This document shows positions 22,244-34,894 of a stretch of 64,000 bases of DNA, piece after piece; within the stretch, counting starts at the first letter, position 1; each line of letters opens with the position of its first letter. The notes beneath the pieces were generated by a model. The model was not told where the DNA came from, searched no databases, and saw nothing but the letters and a program-made list of their open reading frames with translations. A program made the translations under genes and the position numbers. The stretch lies in assembly GCA_028095005.1 (NCBI GenBank), contig CM051460.1:163551461-163615460 (forward strand), given 5' to 3'. The stretch is from Rhynchospora pubera (Eukaryota > Streptophyta > Magnoliopsida > Poales > Cyperaceae).

Positions 22244-22484
22244 GGGTGTGTTTGGCAAAGGTTGAATAAATCTTATTCCGAATAAGGCTTATTCGGGATG
22301 TTGTCAAACGTCTTTTGAATAAGCCTTATTCCGAATAAGGCTTATTCAACACCCTTATTCTAATACCACCTCTATGGTTGAATAAGCTTATTCGGAGAGA
22401 GAAGAGAGGAGAGAGGAGAGAGGAGAGAGAAAAGCTTATTCCGAAAGTTGAATAAGCTTATTCATTCCGTTGCCAAAAACACCC
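22244..22484. mobile_element. Tourist-like (PIF/Harbinger) MITE, 241 bp
   Basis: The terminal repeats GGGTGTGTTTGGCAA and TTGCCAAAAACACCC are flanked on both sides by TTA (22241-22243 and 22485-22487), the PIF/Harbinger target duplication. The interior consists of nested TTGAATAAGCTTATTC-type palindromes and a GAGAGGA run, with no coding capacity. Confidence 0.9.
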
Positions 22485-22487
22485 TTA

Positions 22488-24101
22488 GTAACACAAAGGG
22501 CTTTCATGCAGTTTGCAATGTACAATTCATCAGAAACAGAAATTCATCAACAAATACATTCCACATTAGAAATTCATAAGAAAAAGAAATTCTTAGTGTT
22601 GCAATTTACAATTCATCAATGAATACATCTATCAAATACATAGTAAGAATTCATCCCAGAAACATGATGGACAAAAATACATAGCAAGAATTCATCAGAG
22701 GATTCCTGCGATATTCTTTGGGTGGTAGAGAAGCGGCTCGCGCAGTGCAAGCAAGGATCGATGTGCTTTCACCGACATCAGCAATTGCAGTGCTACCGGA
22801 GAAGGAAATAGTAGAGGATACTGCGGATACTGAACTACGCCTGTAATGACATGATATCTGGGGTGCACGAAATCGGAGATGAATAGTCGTGTCACCCTCA
22901 GATGTGTCTGGTTCACTGTGTTAGGCTTACTAGTTTAATTAGTTTCATTTATGTACTTCATTTATGATGTCTGGGGTGACACAAAATTTAACTCCACGCA
23001 TTGATCCATCCCAGCCTTGTTGTTGTCCTTCTCTTTCGGTACCTAGGAATCAAAATCAGAACCTTAGTATAGAGTACACATTTGTTAAAAAAATTATAAG
23101 TTATAATCTGGATCAAGAGAAATGAAAGGGACCAAGCTTGAACAATTGTCTAATATTACTTAAGGCCCATATGCTTTAAAATATTTCTAATGAAATCACG
23201 CATATCACCATGCAAAGTCAAGGGAGGTAGGATCAAATGATTTTTCTTATCGTTTTCTCTGTCATTTCAAACGATTTTACACAAATGTTTTTTTTTCTTT
23301 TCTCCACCACAGAAAATTTGAAACCGTAAGACCATATTCTATCTTAACAGAGAAAGATACATCTTTATCTTGCCCCAATTTGCATCCCTTCTTCCAAACT
23401 TAATATCACAGGCCACTAACAGACAACTAGCAATTTTGACATAGAAACGAAAAAATAACTGATGACACTACAACAATCACAAAAGTAGAACCGTGCTCTC
23501 GTTCTTTTCTGAAGGAACTAGGGTTTTGAGATAGGGGAATACAGGTACTAGTCACGAACGTGAGGCAGAGAGAGAGTCGACGAAGAACTAGGGTTAACTT
23601 CGATTACCTGCGATTTCTTGCGATCGGCACAAAAGAGAAGGAGGATCGAGAGGGAGATATTTGCTTCGCCTTCAAGCATCGACGATCGCCTTAAAGCCTC
23701 AACGATCGCGCGGCAGACTAAGACAGGGCTGCTAATGGACGGATTTGGACCGGTATTTGGGTTCGGCCCTATTTGATGAGCCTTGCCGTCCAATCCGAAA
23801 TCCACTTGATGAGGTTTGAACTCGGTTCGATACCCATCCATTATAATTGGACTGTCCGAATAAGCCCTACCGGGCTTTTAAAGGGCCTGATTGAACTTTG
23901 TAAATAAAGGGCAGCATAATCGCGCCAGGCCCTTTGTCCAACTGATTTTTCCGTATACGGCGGTTCTTTTCTTAATGTGCAAAGTATAATTTTCTAAATA
24001 TTATTACTAGTTTGGTGTCTCAGTAATTATTACCACAATTATTTTCTAATTACATATAATTCAAAATTTAAACTAAAAAAAGGAGCCGTAAAGTTCCTAC
24101 T
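22488..24101. other. Intergenic, weak exon-like signals only
   Basis: Possible minus-strand leader and splice-site-like sequences occur near 22700-22920 and 23550-23720 (for example AAATCGCAG/GTAATCG). No conserved protein motif can be recognised and no model is offered. Confidence 0.4.
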
Positions 24102-24110
24102 TATTTTTTA

Positions 24111-25042
24111 GGCAAAATCGGATATAAACCCCTCTAATCTTATCTATTCGGATATAAACCCCTGTAATTTTTAAAATCAGATATAAACCCCTCTAATCAT
24201 GTTTTAGTTGGATATAAACCCTTTTCATCATTTTGAATCATAAGTTAAATAAAAAAAATTTAATTTGAATGTTATGACTAAAATATCCCTGTTCATTTGG
24301 GCAGAAACGATTCATCTTCCAACATTTGCTCGCCTCTAGTAAAATTTTCCAAATAAAATATTTTTTCCTTTTGGTTTTCAAAATTGACAACGCAACATCT
24401 CTCTGAGTTCTGGCTATTTCTTTCTTTTCCAAAATTTACTAGGTCCATCCGCCCCGTTTGCATTTGCTTTATCTCTCTCTTTACCTTTTCCTCCGTCAAA
24501 TAACAATAAAGCCAAATCAAATGATAATTGTTCTTCACATGTGATTGTTATGCAAGCTATTAATAAAAAAATGAAATTTCTTTGATTCTGGACGAATCCC
24601 ATTAGAAATTGAAGAAAAGAAGAATCACACGAAAGAGAGAATCAAGATTAACTTGCATTAAAAATATTGTTTTCACATACCAGTAAACTCAGATAACAAT
24701 ATGTATATGGATACAAAATGTGGTTATTATAATTTTTTTGTTAAATTCGACTCAAAATATCACACGTCAAAATTACATTATTCGTTAATTCAAACTATAA
24801 AATTGATTTAGGACGAAATGACGAGGAGGGAAGGTAGCACAATTAATTAGAGATGTTAGCTTGGGGTATTTTGGTCATAACAGTAAAATTTAGGTCAGAT
24901 TTATTTAATTCATCACTTAGAATGTTGAAAAGGGTTTCTATCCAAACAAAATAAAATTAGAGGGGTTTATATCCGATTTTAAAGATTACAGGGGTTTATA
25001 TCCGAATAGAAAAGATTAGAGGGGTTTATATCCGATTTTGCC
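24111..25042. mobile_element. Non-autonomous Mutator-like foldback element, 932 bp
   Basis: Terminal inverted repeats of about 180 bp (24111-24292 and about 24860-25042) begin GGCAAAATCGGATATAAACC and are flanked by a perfect 9-bp duplication, TATTTTTTA (24102-24110 and 25043-25051), as expected for Mutator-like elements. Each arm holds four copies of a subrepeat GGATATAAACCCCT spaced about 30 bp apart. The interior has no transposase. Confidence 0.92.
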
Positions 25043-25051
25043 TATTTTTTA

Positions 25052-26330
25052 ATGTGGTGCTTTCAAGTCAGAAACTAGCTAAAAAATCCAACGTCTTTTT
25101 TTATTAGTTTAGCTGTTGATTGTTCTACTTAAATACTTAATGACCTCGTATAAAATGAAATAAAATTTACAAATGTGTTACTTCTACAACAAAACAAGAA
25201 TAATTGTTTATCCATATAGTTTCAACTTTGAGGAAGTTAAAAAATAGTTTAATTTGATCACAACATTGTTAATCGCAGCTATAAAAGAATTGAAATGATA
25301 ATTTAGGAACCTCTAATACTTGCGATAAGCACTGTGACCGACACCAACAATTAATATATCATTAACTGCAATCAATTAAAAGAAACTCCTGCTAAATTGG
25401 TAGTTGCATAAACTAGTAGGCAAGCCAAAAAATACATTACACATTAAGTTCTGAATTAAGCTAATTAGTTTTAAACAAAATGACATACCAAAGTAATTCT
25501 AAGTTCTGAATTAAGGTAATTCATTTAAAACAAAAGTACGCATTTAAAACATAGTGTCATGCCCTCCTTACAAGCATCTAGTCATCATTCTTTTTTCCTG
25601 CAAGGTTTAAACAAATAATTAACAAAACCAATAGAGATGTGTTTACCCATAACAAGCAACAACATGCAAATTAAGAACTATCAACCATCAACAGTTGAAT
25701 TGCAATTGTTTCAGTTCTCAAATTCGAACCCGACAGACAATGAATCCGATCCACAACCATCAACAGTTTCAGTTCAGTCCCTCAAGATACCAAAATATCA
25801 GATCTTTACAAAACAATCCTAAACACCAGAATTTATCACACACACAGATCCTTATAGTAGTTCAAGCAAATTTACAACAAGGTCCCCTGAAACTAATTTA
25901 ATCACAGATCAGTCCCTGGAGCCATTTAGGCATACCAGCAAGCACAAAAAGGAAATTGGACTCGTACCAAAATCCAAATAGCAGTTAATGATCAGTTACT
26001 AATAAAATTAAGGGACTTACTAATAAAAATTTTACTCAACAGATAGCTACAACAATAAAATGATGAAAACATAGATGAAATTTGTACCAGAGACACCTTT
26101 AGATTCACTTGTGATACTTGGTACATCTACTGTACTCTTACGTCCAACCCTGTAATTACAGAATGCAAGATTATGAGAAAACATGCATTAAGTCAAATTT
26201 AGATACCTATGTCAAATGTACGTAACTTGACATCCACTTGTAAAGTGAAAAAAAAAGAGAATAACTTATGAATAACTTACTATTAATTTATTAAATGATA
26301 CATTCGAGAAGAAGAGAAATTTTAATGTAC
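25052..26330. other. Intergenic, nothing recognised
   Basis: AT-rich sequence downstream of the hAT gene. Small frames are present but no motif is visible. Confidence 0.5.
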
Positions 26331-28127
26331 CTAAGATCTTCGAATTAAATGTAGGTATTTGCTCAAGTCAAATTCTTCATCTTTCGGCCCCAACCAATCC
26401 TTTGCACAAACGAGAGCCTCGAGTGTTTCACTATTCATTGAGGTGCGAAGATGGTCCGTCAACCGCCCTGATCCACTAAAAGCCGACTCAGAAGCCACGC
26501 TTGATGTTTGCACCGCCAAAAAATCCCTTGCCATCTTTGCAAGAGTGGGATATAGACCAGAATTTTGTTTCCAAAATTCCAAAATATCAAAGTTTTTCAC
26601 ACTTATGTCTACAAGAGGCTCTTGCATGTATTTATCCAACTCTGACATTGTTGAGTGGGAATAATAATTTTCAGATGTGAATTGAGCAAATTCTTCATCA
26701 AGCTTTCGTTTGCCAGAAACTTGCAATCCAACTTGTGAGGAACTGCCACTTGAAACCCGATTAGTGTTCCTCATAGAAGTCTCATACTGCTCAAAAAACC
26801 TTTTCAACCAAATAAGCACATATTCTATTTTTGCTTCATGCTCATCCCCGTATGCTTTCTGATAGCAAAACTTCAAAAAGATGAATTTGTATCGAGGGTC
26901 AAAGAAAGTAGCTATTGTCAGAATGAGATTCGGGTCTTCCCAATATTTGCAAAACTTTGCCTGCATTTGTAATGCCAATCCCTCCAATTTTGCATTGTCT
27001 TTGTGATCCTCATCTAGCAACAATCTTCGAATGTCCCATATTTCCTTGATATAGGTGTGAGAAGATGGTCTTCTCACATTTGAGAAACTCTTTGTGGTAT
27101 CAAGAAACGGCTCTAAAAACTTAGCCATAGCTTCGGCATCTCTCCACTCCTCTGTAGTTGGACCAACCATTGAAGCAGTTTCTACATATCTCAACAGAGC
27201 CTCTTGCAGCCCCAATGCTTCTTTAACCATTGCAAATGTAGAATTCCATCTTGTTGAACAATCCAATGTCAGACCTTTTTTACGTGGCAACTTAAGTTCG
27301 TCCAGAATAGTATTGAGAACTTGAAGCCTTGAACCACTCGAGGAAATATGCCGCAATAACTCTCGAATATTCTCTAATGCTGTCTCGATGATACCCATGC
27401 CATCATGCACAATGAGATTCAATATATGAGCTGAACACCTAATATGCATATGACTTCCACCAAAAAGCATATTGTCCCCTAGTTTCTTCTTCAAATGTCC
27501 CACATCATTGTCATTCACCGAAGCATTATCGAGAGTAATTGCAAAAATTTTATCATCCAACTTCCAATCATTCCATATCTTTTCGATCAAATGCGCAATG
27601 GCTCGACCCGTATGTGGATAAGAAATTTGCTTCAAAGCTATTATCTTTTTTTGAAATCTAAATTCCTTATCGATCCAATGTGCCGTTACACACATGTACC
27701 CCAAACTGGCACTTGAGGTCCATATGTCGCTTGTAAATGAGACACGAGAATCCAATTGTTCGAACTCGGCCAATAGAGCATCACATCCAGCCTTAAAGAC
27801 ACCGAGACAATCTTCTCGCATCGTCTGACGTCCAACAGACTTGTATTCCGGTCTCATTGACCGCATAGCCGGTTCCCAAAATCGGCTTTCGGTTGCTGAA
27901 AAGGGAAGCTCACCATCAACAAAAAGAAGTGTCAAAAGACCTCGTGTCAAGATGGGATCAAATTTGAAAGTAGCAGGATCAAACAAATCATCCGCGGTAG
28001 TCGCTACTATCTTTTCCCTTTCTTCGTTAGCAATCTTTCTGCAACTCGCCGTAAGATGACGTTTCAAGTGTGAAGTCCCCGAGTTCTTAGCCTTAGTTAA
28101 AGTGCTATCACAGTGTTTGCAAACCAC
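26331..28127 (-). CDS. hAT-superfamily transposase-like protein (BED zinc finger, RICESLEEPER type)
   Basis: One uninterrupted frame of 598 aa. The N-terminus has a BED-type finger (CKHC followed by HLKRH, residues 3-24). The RNase-H-like core carries SDIWTS (D134) and ITLDNASVND (D200), both normal hAT catalytic positions, and the cysteine/histidine phrase MHIRCSAHILNLIV. The C-terminal dimerisation domain, near residues 510-575, contains FWKQNSGLYPTLAKMARDFL and SVASESAFSGSGR. No hAT terminal repeats are visible around it, so it may be a fixed or domesticated copy. The first codon of the listed frame is GTG; the frame stays open for 14 more codons to a TAG at 28170-28172 and contains no ATG. 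The start is therefore missing, non-AUG, or in an upstream exon joined at TCTTTTAG near 28170. Confidence 0.9.
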   Translation of the reverse strand: MVCKHCDSTLTKAKNSGTSHLKRHLTASCRKIANEEREKIVATTADDLFDPATFKFDPILTRGLLTLLFVDGELPFSATESRFWEPAMRSMRPEYKSVGRQTMREDCLGVFKAGCDALLAEFEQLDSRVSFTSDIWTSSASLGYMCVTAHWIDKEFRFQKKIIALKQISYPHTGRAIAHLIEKIWNDWKLDDKIFAITLDNASVNDNDVGHLKKKLGDNMLFGGSHMHIRCSAHILNLIVHDGMGIIETALENIRELLRHISSSGSRLQVLNTILDELKLPRKKGLTLDCSTRWNSTFAMVKEALGLQEALLRYVETASMVGPTTEEWRDAEAMAKFLEPFLDTTKSFSNVRRPSSHTYIKEIWDIRRLLLDEDHKDNAKLEGLALQMQAKFCKYWEDPNLILTIATFFDPRYKFIFLKFCYQKAYGDEHEAKIEYVLIWLKRFFEQYETSMRNTNRVSSGSSSQVGLQVSGKRKLDEEFAQFTSENYYSHSTMSELDKYMQEPLVDISVKNFDILEFWKQNSGLYPTLAKMARDFLAVQTSSVASESAFSGSGRLTDHLRTSMNSETLEALVCAKDWLGPKDEEFDLSKYLHLIRRS

Positions 28128-28263
28128 TTTTTGGGCCTTCTTTCTTTTTCGCTCGCTTCTTTTTTCTCTCTAAAAGATCGCTGGTAGGAGAAAGAGAAAG
28201 GGAATTATAAGGGGATACGAAGAGAGAACTACTAAGCCGTATTCGCGTTTTTTCCCCTTTTTG

Positions 28264-28427
28264 GGCCGTTTGGATCGCTTAGGAATTTGGAAAATTTGGG
28301 GAAGTTGCAATTCTTAGAAATAAATTTGTTAGAAAGTGTGTAACTTTATGAAGAGTTTGGATTGTTTATAATAAATTTATGGTAGGAAGATGAAATTCCC
28401 CAAATTCCTACCATAATCCAAACAGCC
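28264..28427. mobile_element. MITE-like element, 164 bp
   Basis: The ends GGCCGTTTGGAT and ATCCAAACAGCC are inverted repeats, with a second inner pair around GGAATTTGG/CCAAATTCC. It sits about 90 bp upstream of the open frame of the hAT gene. Its inner phrase GAAGAGTTTGGATTGTTTAT recurs in inverted orientation at 49660-49700. I could not define a target duplication. Confidence 0.65.
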
Positions 28428-28989
28428 GTGAAATTCCCCAAATAACTTTATTTTATTTTTTCGATGGACTGTGAAGTCCTACCGTCCGTTTAGATCGGAC
28501 GGTTTTACTCTGGATGACTCCGATACATACTTTCTAGTGATAAATGCTGTTATCAGAAACATTCATGGAGTGTAAGATGAGAAGATGGAATTGTGGTGGC
28601 TTTTTCGTCATCCCTCGAAGAATAAAATGGATTTCCTCGAGAAATTAGAACATAGCCTTAGATTCACCCCCCTTAAGTTTCGATCTCCGTTCAAGTATCT
28701 CTTAACGATAAGAGAACCAAAATATGAGTCGCTTCTTAAAGAGATTTATTGATTTCGTGGGTCCTTTCTTTCCGGTACCCCGTGATCGCTCACGAGAACC
28801 TCTGATTAAGGGATCTAAAGAATTATATGTAAAGGCTAGGAAAATGATTGGTTTTGTGTTTATTTTGGGTTTATTTCTTTTGGTTTAAACCGGACTCGAT
28901 CAGTATACCAGACCTAATTGACGGGACCCAATCGAGGACAATTGAGGACACTTAAATGATTCTTGCTTGAAATAAACTTGGCTTTTGTT

Positions 28990-29610
28990 TTGATGTCGGG
29001 GCATGATTTTCGGTCCTTAGGCTATGTTGGGCCTTTGGAGGATTTGGATTTGGATTTAGGTTTATCAAGGCTATTTTGGGCCTTTGGATTTGATTTGGAT
29101 TTCAAGGCTATTTTGGGCCTTTGGATTTGGATTTGGATTTGGATTTCAAGGCTATTTTGGGCCTTTCGATTTGGATTTGGATTCAAGGCTATTTTGGGCC
29201 TTGGGATTTGGTTTGGATTTTCAAGGCTATTTTGGGCCTTGGGATTTGGTTTGGATTTTCAAGGCTATTTTGGGCCTTTAGATTTGATTTTGGGTTTTCA
29301 AGGCTATTTTTGGGCCTTTGGATTTAATTTGGATCTCAAGGTTATTTTGGACCTTGGATTGGATTTAGGTTTCAAGGCTATTTTGGACCTTTGAATTTGG
29401 ATTTAGGCTTCAAGGCTGTTTTGGGCCTTGGAGTTTGGATTTCAAGGTTATTTGGGCCTTGGGATTTGATTTGGGTTTTCAAGGCTATTTTGGGCCTTAG
29501 GTTTCTCGGGGTTATTTTGGACCGCTTTTGAGAGAGGGTTTCTGGGACTATTTTGGGTCTCTTGTGGAAACAAAGGTTTGGGCTCTCGAGGCTATTTTGG
29601 ACCATTTGTG
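28990..29610. repeat. Minisatellite with unit about 40-55 bp (TTTCAAGGCTATTTTGGGCC)
   Basis: About a dozen imperfect tandem copies of TTCAAGGCTATTTTGGGCCTTTGGATTTGG with variable numbers of GGATTT inserts. Long frames here simply translate the repeat. Confidence 0.9.
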
Positions 29611-32600
29611 AGAATTTCTAAGTTTGGAGTTGTTTGAAGTCGATTTCGATTTGCTGAACAGATTTCGTTCCTTAAATGAAGAGGTTTCGGTCTTGATTTC
29701 GGATTTCGTGTTTTGACTTTTAATTTCTTAAGTTTCCCTTTGGATTTTACCATTTTCTCAGCTTCCTTTTATTTTTATTTTTAATTTTAGACTTTTAATA
29801 TTTCTTTTTGTATTTCTAATTATGTTTATTTTCGAAAATACGTGATATTTAATATATTTCCTTTGAAATCTCAATATTTACTTTTGAAAAATTGTTAGAA
29901 GAGTTTAATTGAGTTTTGAAATCATTTATTGTAATTTTACAAAATTCATTTAATATCATTTTAGAATTTTAATAAGATTTGTTTAATATTAAAAATACTT
30001 CTAAAATAGAATAGTCCAATAATTTGACAGATTTTTGTATCAAAATATCAGTGAATTTGATTTATTTGGATTTTTAAAATTTTATGGACATTTTATTTGT
30101 ATTTTTCTGAGTTTTCTACTATTTTTAATGAATTTGTGAAGTTTATGCTGATTTGGACTCTTCTGATTGGTCCACGTAAGCACAGAGGGCTGATTTGGCT
30201 GCTGATTGGCGCTGACTGGACTTGCTTACGTGTCAGGGCGCGAGTTGAAATTTAAATGAGCGTTGACCGTCTTTAGTTGACTTGTGTAGCGGGTTTTCGT
30301 CCTGTCAGGGATCCGCCACATGGAGTTTGGTCACAGAAAATCAAAAGAAACGCGAATTTGAATCCGTCTTCTCCGACAGGGATTGGTATTTTTGCAGAAA
30401 AGGCCTTGAAACTTCTCCGGCGAAATTGAGGCGACTTCGACCACCGTTTTGGTTGAGACTTGGTTCCTTGAGATCGTAAAAATCAAGGAGAACATAGTGG
30501 TGTGCTTTATTAAGGCAATGGAAGTTTGTAATGCCTGGTAGGACCAGAGGACTTTCGGACCTCCATTTCGGACCTGAGGACTTTGAGTAAAACTGAGTTC
30601 GTATGGTGGGGCCCACAGAGGAGTTCTTTTGGTACCAGTGACTACTTGCAGAGTTTCAGAGGATCGACTTCAACTTATTCATGTATTCAATTTGATTTGA
30701 GGCATTGTAATTTGGTGCGAGAAGCATCAAGACACAATGTACATTTTTGTTTAAATTCTGACTTGCATACAAGTGGACTTGCAACATAAAAGTTCATTTT
30801 GATGCTCAATTTAGATTGATTTGAGTTTACTTTAAATGCTTAAATTACCTAGATTGCAAGGCTAAACCGTTTTGACACCTTTCACAATTTACCACTTTTA
30901 TTTTTATGCAACAGAACCACTGTTTTTTATGGCATTGCCTTAAGTTGCTTCAGTTGCAGGAAATGCATTTGCAGGGGTCATGATACATTATGTGAAGTGT
31001 ATTTAAACAGTCCAAAGTCACTTTTGCTTTTTTACAAGAAAGTTCCAATGTATTTGTATAATTCTTGCTCCTTTAAAAGTATCTCATTAAACATTTATGT
31101 GTTCATTCAAAATTTCTAGGCATTTACAGAATTAAACTTTAACATGTTTATGAATTTGCTATGTGATTGCTTTTGCAGAGAATTTAAGGTTTTGACAAAA
31201 CAACATTTTGTTTAGTGGAATAACACTGATGCCCTTATTAAAGTACATAAAATTATGATCAATTCTGAAAAAAGATAAAATTTGTTTATGCTGTTTATGG
31301 AGTCCTGTACCTACACACACGATTTTCATATTTTTGTGCAAAGATAACCCTAATTTCTCATTTATTTCACTTTTAGGCAGATTCATATTTATGTCATTAT
31401 TTTCATTTTTTTTGTAACAATGAGATGCTTAAGCTTATTAACATGTGAATTCTAGGGAGAATTGAGCAGCATAACAATAGCAATTGTGCATATTATACAA
31501 AAGTTCCATAATTTGAGCTATTTTGAGCTCAAACCATGGAAGCTCGGTTTAGAACTAAGGAACCCTCAGCCTAGACCATTAATGCACCTAGTCAGGAGGA
31601 AACCTCAAGCTAGGCGACCTCTTCTCAGTCTATATCTAAGGAACCCTTAGTATAAACCATGAGAGGAGAGATCAAGAGATGAGAGGAGAGAAGAAGAGGA
31701 ACAAGACAACAGAATCTTCAACTTTGATTTCACTTATTGGATTTGTAGACAGCGATTTACAAAGGAATAACACTCGATTCTCACCTCTTTCTTTCCTTTC
31801 CTAACTGCTTGATCTATTGCCTTTCGCAATTACCTTTCAATTCTCTCAATTTAGCGCAATAACACTAATCTAGATCTAGCCTGACCTTACCCCTCTCTTA
31901 CTCTCTTTATTTCTGTCTTAAATTGGGGCTTTATATAGGAGTAACACTAGGGTTTCACATTTGAGCCGTGAGCAATCCCCACCTTTGATTTTGATCCAAT
32001 GGTTGTCCCTCGGCTGCGCTAGGGCTTAGGTTTCGCAATACCATGGGTGGCCAAGTCTGATTTTGGGTCTGTGGCGCTGGAGGAAGCGACGTTGCTGTTT
32101 AGTGAGGGAGTAAGAGATAGACATAGGCGGTCTATTGTGAGCCAGTTAAGCATTCCAAACTCCAATTGCTTTCGGTTCATGAGCCAAGTGCACCCAAGAC
32201 CAAATGGGGATGGTAATTTCATCAGGGGAGGCAGCGACACACTTGGCCACCCTTGGATCCTCTCCAACGGACGTACCTGACAGGGTCTTTCGATTTTTCT
32301 ATGAATTTCTCTCAATTTCCCACAATTTCTCATATTTTCATTGATGCAGAATCAAAATAAATTATTTGGGGGCCTTCCCTTGGATATTTTTGGACAAAAT
32401 TTTATGGGTAAGCTTAAAAAAATATAAGGAATTTAATGGTTCAAATGGTTTTGGTAAATTCCTCATAGATTTATTTTGATAATTTTGTGGAATTTTTGCG
32501 CTTCTTTGTAAATTTTGGAATTTGTGTGGGTATTTTGGGATTTAAAAATTATGATAATTCATCATAATTCTTAAGGGATTTTTTGATAAATTTCGGGAAT

Positions 32601-33111
32601 TTTTGGAGTTTGTCTGGTATTTTTCGTAATTTAATTTTGATTTTTGGCAATTTGAAAATTTGGTTTTCGCTGTTTGACTTTTGGTTTTCACAATTTGGTT
32701 TTGGTTTAAATTTGTATTTTGGTTTTCAGGATTTAATTTTTAGGCTCAACAGGAGTATTATTAGATTTACTTTTCAATTTGATTCAGATTTAATATTATT
32801 AGATTTACTAATTAGTTTTTTTAATGGATTAGTTAGTTTTCTAGTGGATTAGTTAGTCATCACATGTGTTAAGTTAGTACCTCTAAGGGATCATCTTGTT
32901 TCATTATTTATTTTTGTAAAACTTCACATGATGTGAAATGGATTAAATTTGATTTGATTTGCAGTTTTGCTTCCCACATGTTTGCTTTGTGTTCTCAGCT
33001 TCATAATGAGTGCTTCTGTCAGTTTCCGTATAGCTGGATTCAATTGCTTGGAAGAGGAAGGTGTCTCGAATTAAAAAATATTTTAATTGGTTGTTGATTA
33101 TTTATTTTCTA
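29611..33111. other. Intergenic inside the inverted repeat, no gene recognised
   Basis: AT-rich with a few GC-richer islands (30200-30560, 31540-32280). An exon-like plus-strand stretch stands at 32963-33060, between TTTGCAG and GAAG/GTGTCT, directly inside the right arm. No conserved protein motif is seen. Confidence 0.45.
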
Positions 33112-33780
33112 TATGTGTTAAGTTTATTGTCACAAATATTTATTTTGTTGTTGTAAGCATTTGATTTGTTTGTTCATTTATTTATGTTGTTTCTTTATTT
33201 AATTAATATTTGTGTTTCTTCATTTTGTTGTTGTAAGTGTTTGTTTTGTTGTTTTAAATGTTCATATTTACATCATATTAGAACTAAACAGTCATATTAC
33301 CAATGCAAAAATAATTTTAATTGATCGCTTAAATAGTTTAACTGAACATAAAAACCACGAAATTAGATTTCTGCTACAACTAACAAAACACATAAACACT
33401 TTAACATCATCCCTTAACGTATTTAACTGAACACAAAAAATAAAATATCAAATTATTGCTGCATCTAACTGAACACATAGATACATTTAAATAATCCCTT
33501 ATGGTGTTTAGCTGAACCCAAAAACTAAAAATCCAAATTATTGGTGCATCTAACTGAACATTTACAAACTTTAATTCATCTCTTAAAACATTTAACTAAA
33601 TCCTTAAATCAGTATATTTGATGACGTCAGCACAACATATTTTCGAAAATTTGTCAAAAATTTTTTGCTGACATCAACAGGCGTCTTGCTGATGTCAGCA
33701 CGCGAAAATCTAGATTTTTAAGCCCATTTCGGGCTTCTTGACCTGATGGATGCTTTATAATTGGATGGTGTATATCAGCT
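33112..33780 (-). repeat. Right arm of the long inverted repeat
   Basis: Reverse complement of the left arm, with the same order of landmarks (TTAATTAAATAAAGAAACAA, repeated GTGTTCAGTTAGATGC units, GCTGACATCA). The outer similarity fades near GATGGTGTATATCA, which corresponds to TGATATGCACCAT on the left. The arms differ clearly, so the structure is not recent. Confidence 0.75.
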
Positions 33781-34894
33781 CTGAAAAAAAAACCCTCTTA
33801 TTAACTAATAACTACTCTTTGTCATATTCAGATTTTTCTATAACCTCAATCAATTAAGCTGGTTCTCCGTAGATAATAATCATGAACTGGTATTTCATAA
33901 ATTAATGGAAGAAAAAAAATGTTTTCGGTTAAAAATATGAGTATTGATTTATCACCAATGGTTAATATTACTTTTAATAATACCTATTTTAAATCTAATA
34001 ATAAACATTTAAAGATAAAAAACTTAAAGACATACTATTAGTTATGTGAGAAATTCATAGAACTGAAATATCATTTAGTACTTTATGAAAATCTATTAAA
34101 TCTAAATCATTGCAAATTTAAAATATTTTGATGGAGATAAAACATACACCAGATAACTACACCATTCTAAAAAGTATATATAATACATTTTATTTTCTAA
34201 ATTGTAATGCAGGTACAAACGAAACCATGATCTAGTGGCTGTTAATATACGACCAACATATGATGCAGTCAATCAGTCATGCAGTACTCTTGGTCTTGGA
34301 TCTAGTAGAAAAAATCAGTAGTTTTCTTTATTCAGGAATCTAATAGTAACATTACCAGAAAGTTTATTGGATTTTATATTACTCAAAACAAACTGTTGAT
34401 TGCTGGAACGGGACAAGTCTGAGACAGCATTTAATGTTCTACTGCCGATTTCCTCGGAAAGAATCATCGGGAAGCAAGATGAGCTGACTTTCTATTGTTA
34501 TTTATGTGTTTTAATTTGCAAGTACTGTCAATTTTCTAGGTAATAATAAAGACAAATTTTACGTTTACTCTCCGTTTTTTTTTTATAATATAGATTTACG
34601 TGTACGATATCTCTCTCTATTTTCCCTTTTAGTTGCTCCTCGTTACGTGTGCTTCCGCGTCATAATTTTTCACAATGATAGGATGGTCCAGAGCAACAAA
34701 TATTTTTTGTTATTTAATTGTGTAAAATTCAAAACTGTCATATGTGATTTGTTGAGAGCCGGAATTAATTCTATGAGTGATTTTTCTGTTATTTAATTGT
34801 TAACTCTTCAAAACTGTCATATGTGATTTGTTGGTTTTGCTATTAAGAGTAGTAACTTTTGACTTTTTAGAAACCTAAATTTGAGGCATTCATT
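33781..34894. other. Intergenic, nothing recognised
   Basis: AT-rich. A phrase of about 40 bp (CAAAACTGTCATATGTGATT and neighbours) is repeated near 34730 and 34810. Confidence 0.5.

Noticed and set aside
23724..23760. CAGGGCTGCTAATGGACGG as a left hAT terminus for the transposase at 26331
   Set aside because: No complementary end with an 8-bp duplication is found to the right of the gene.
28963..29394. ORFs of 65-143 codons with repeated GLSRLFWAF-like phrases
   Set aside because: These are translations of the minisatellite in several frames, not a repeat protein.
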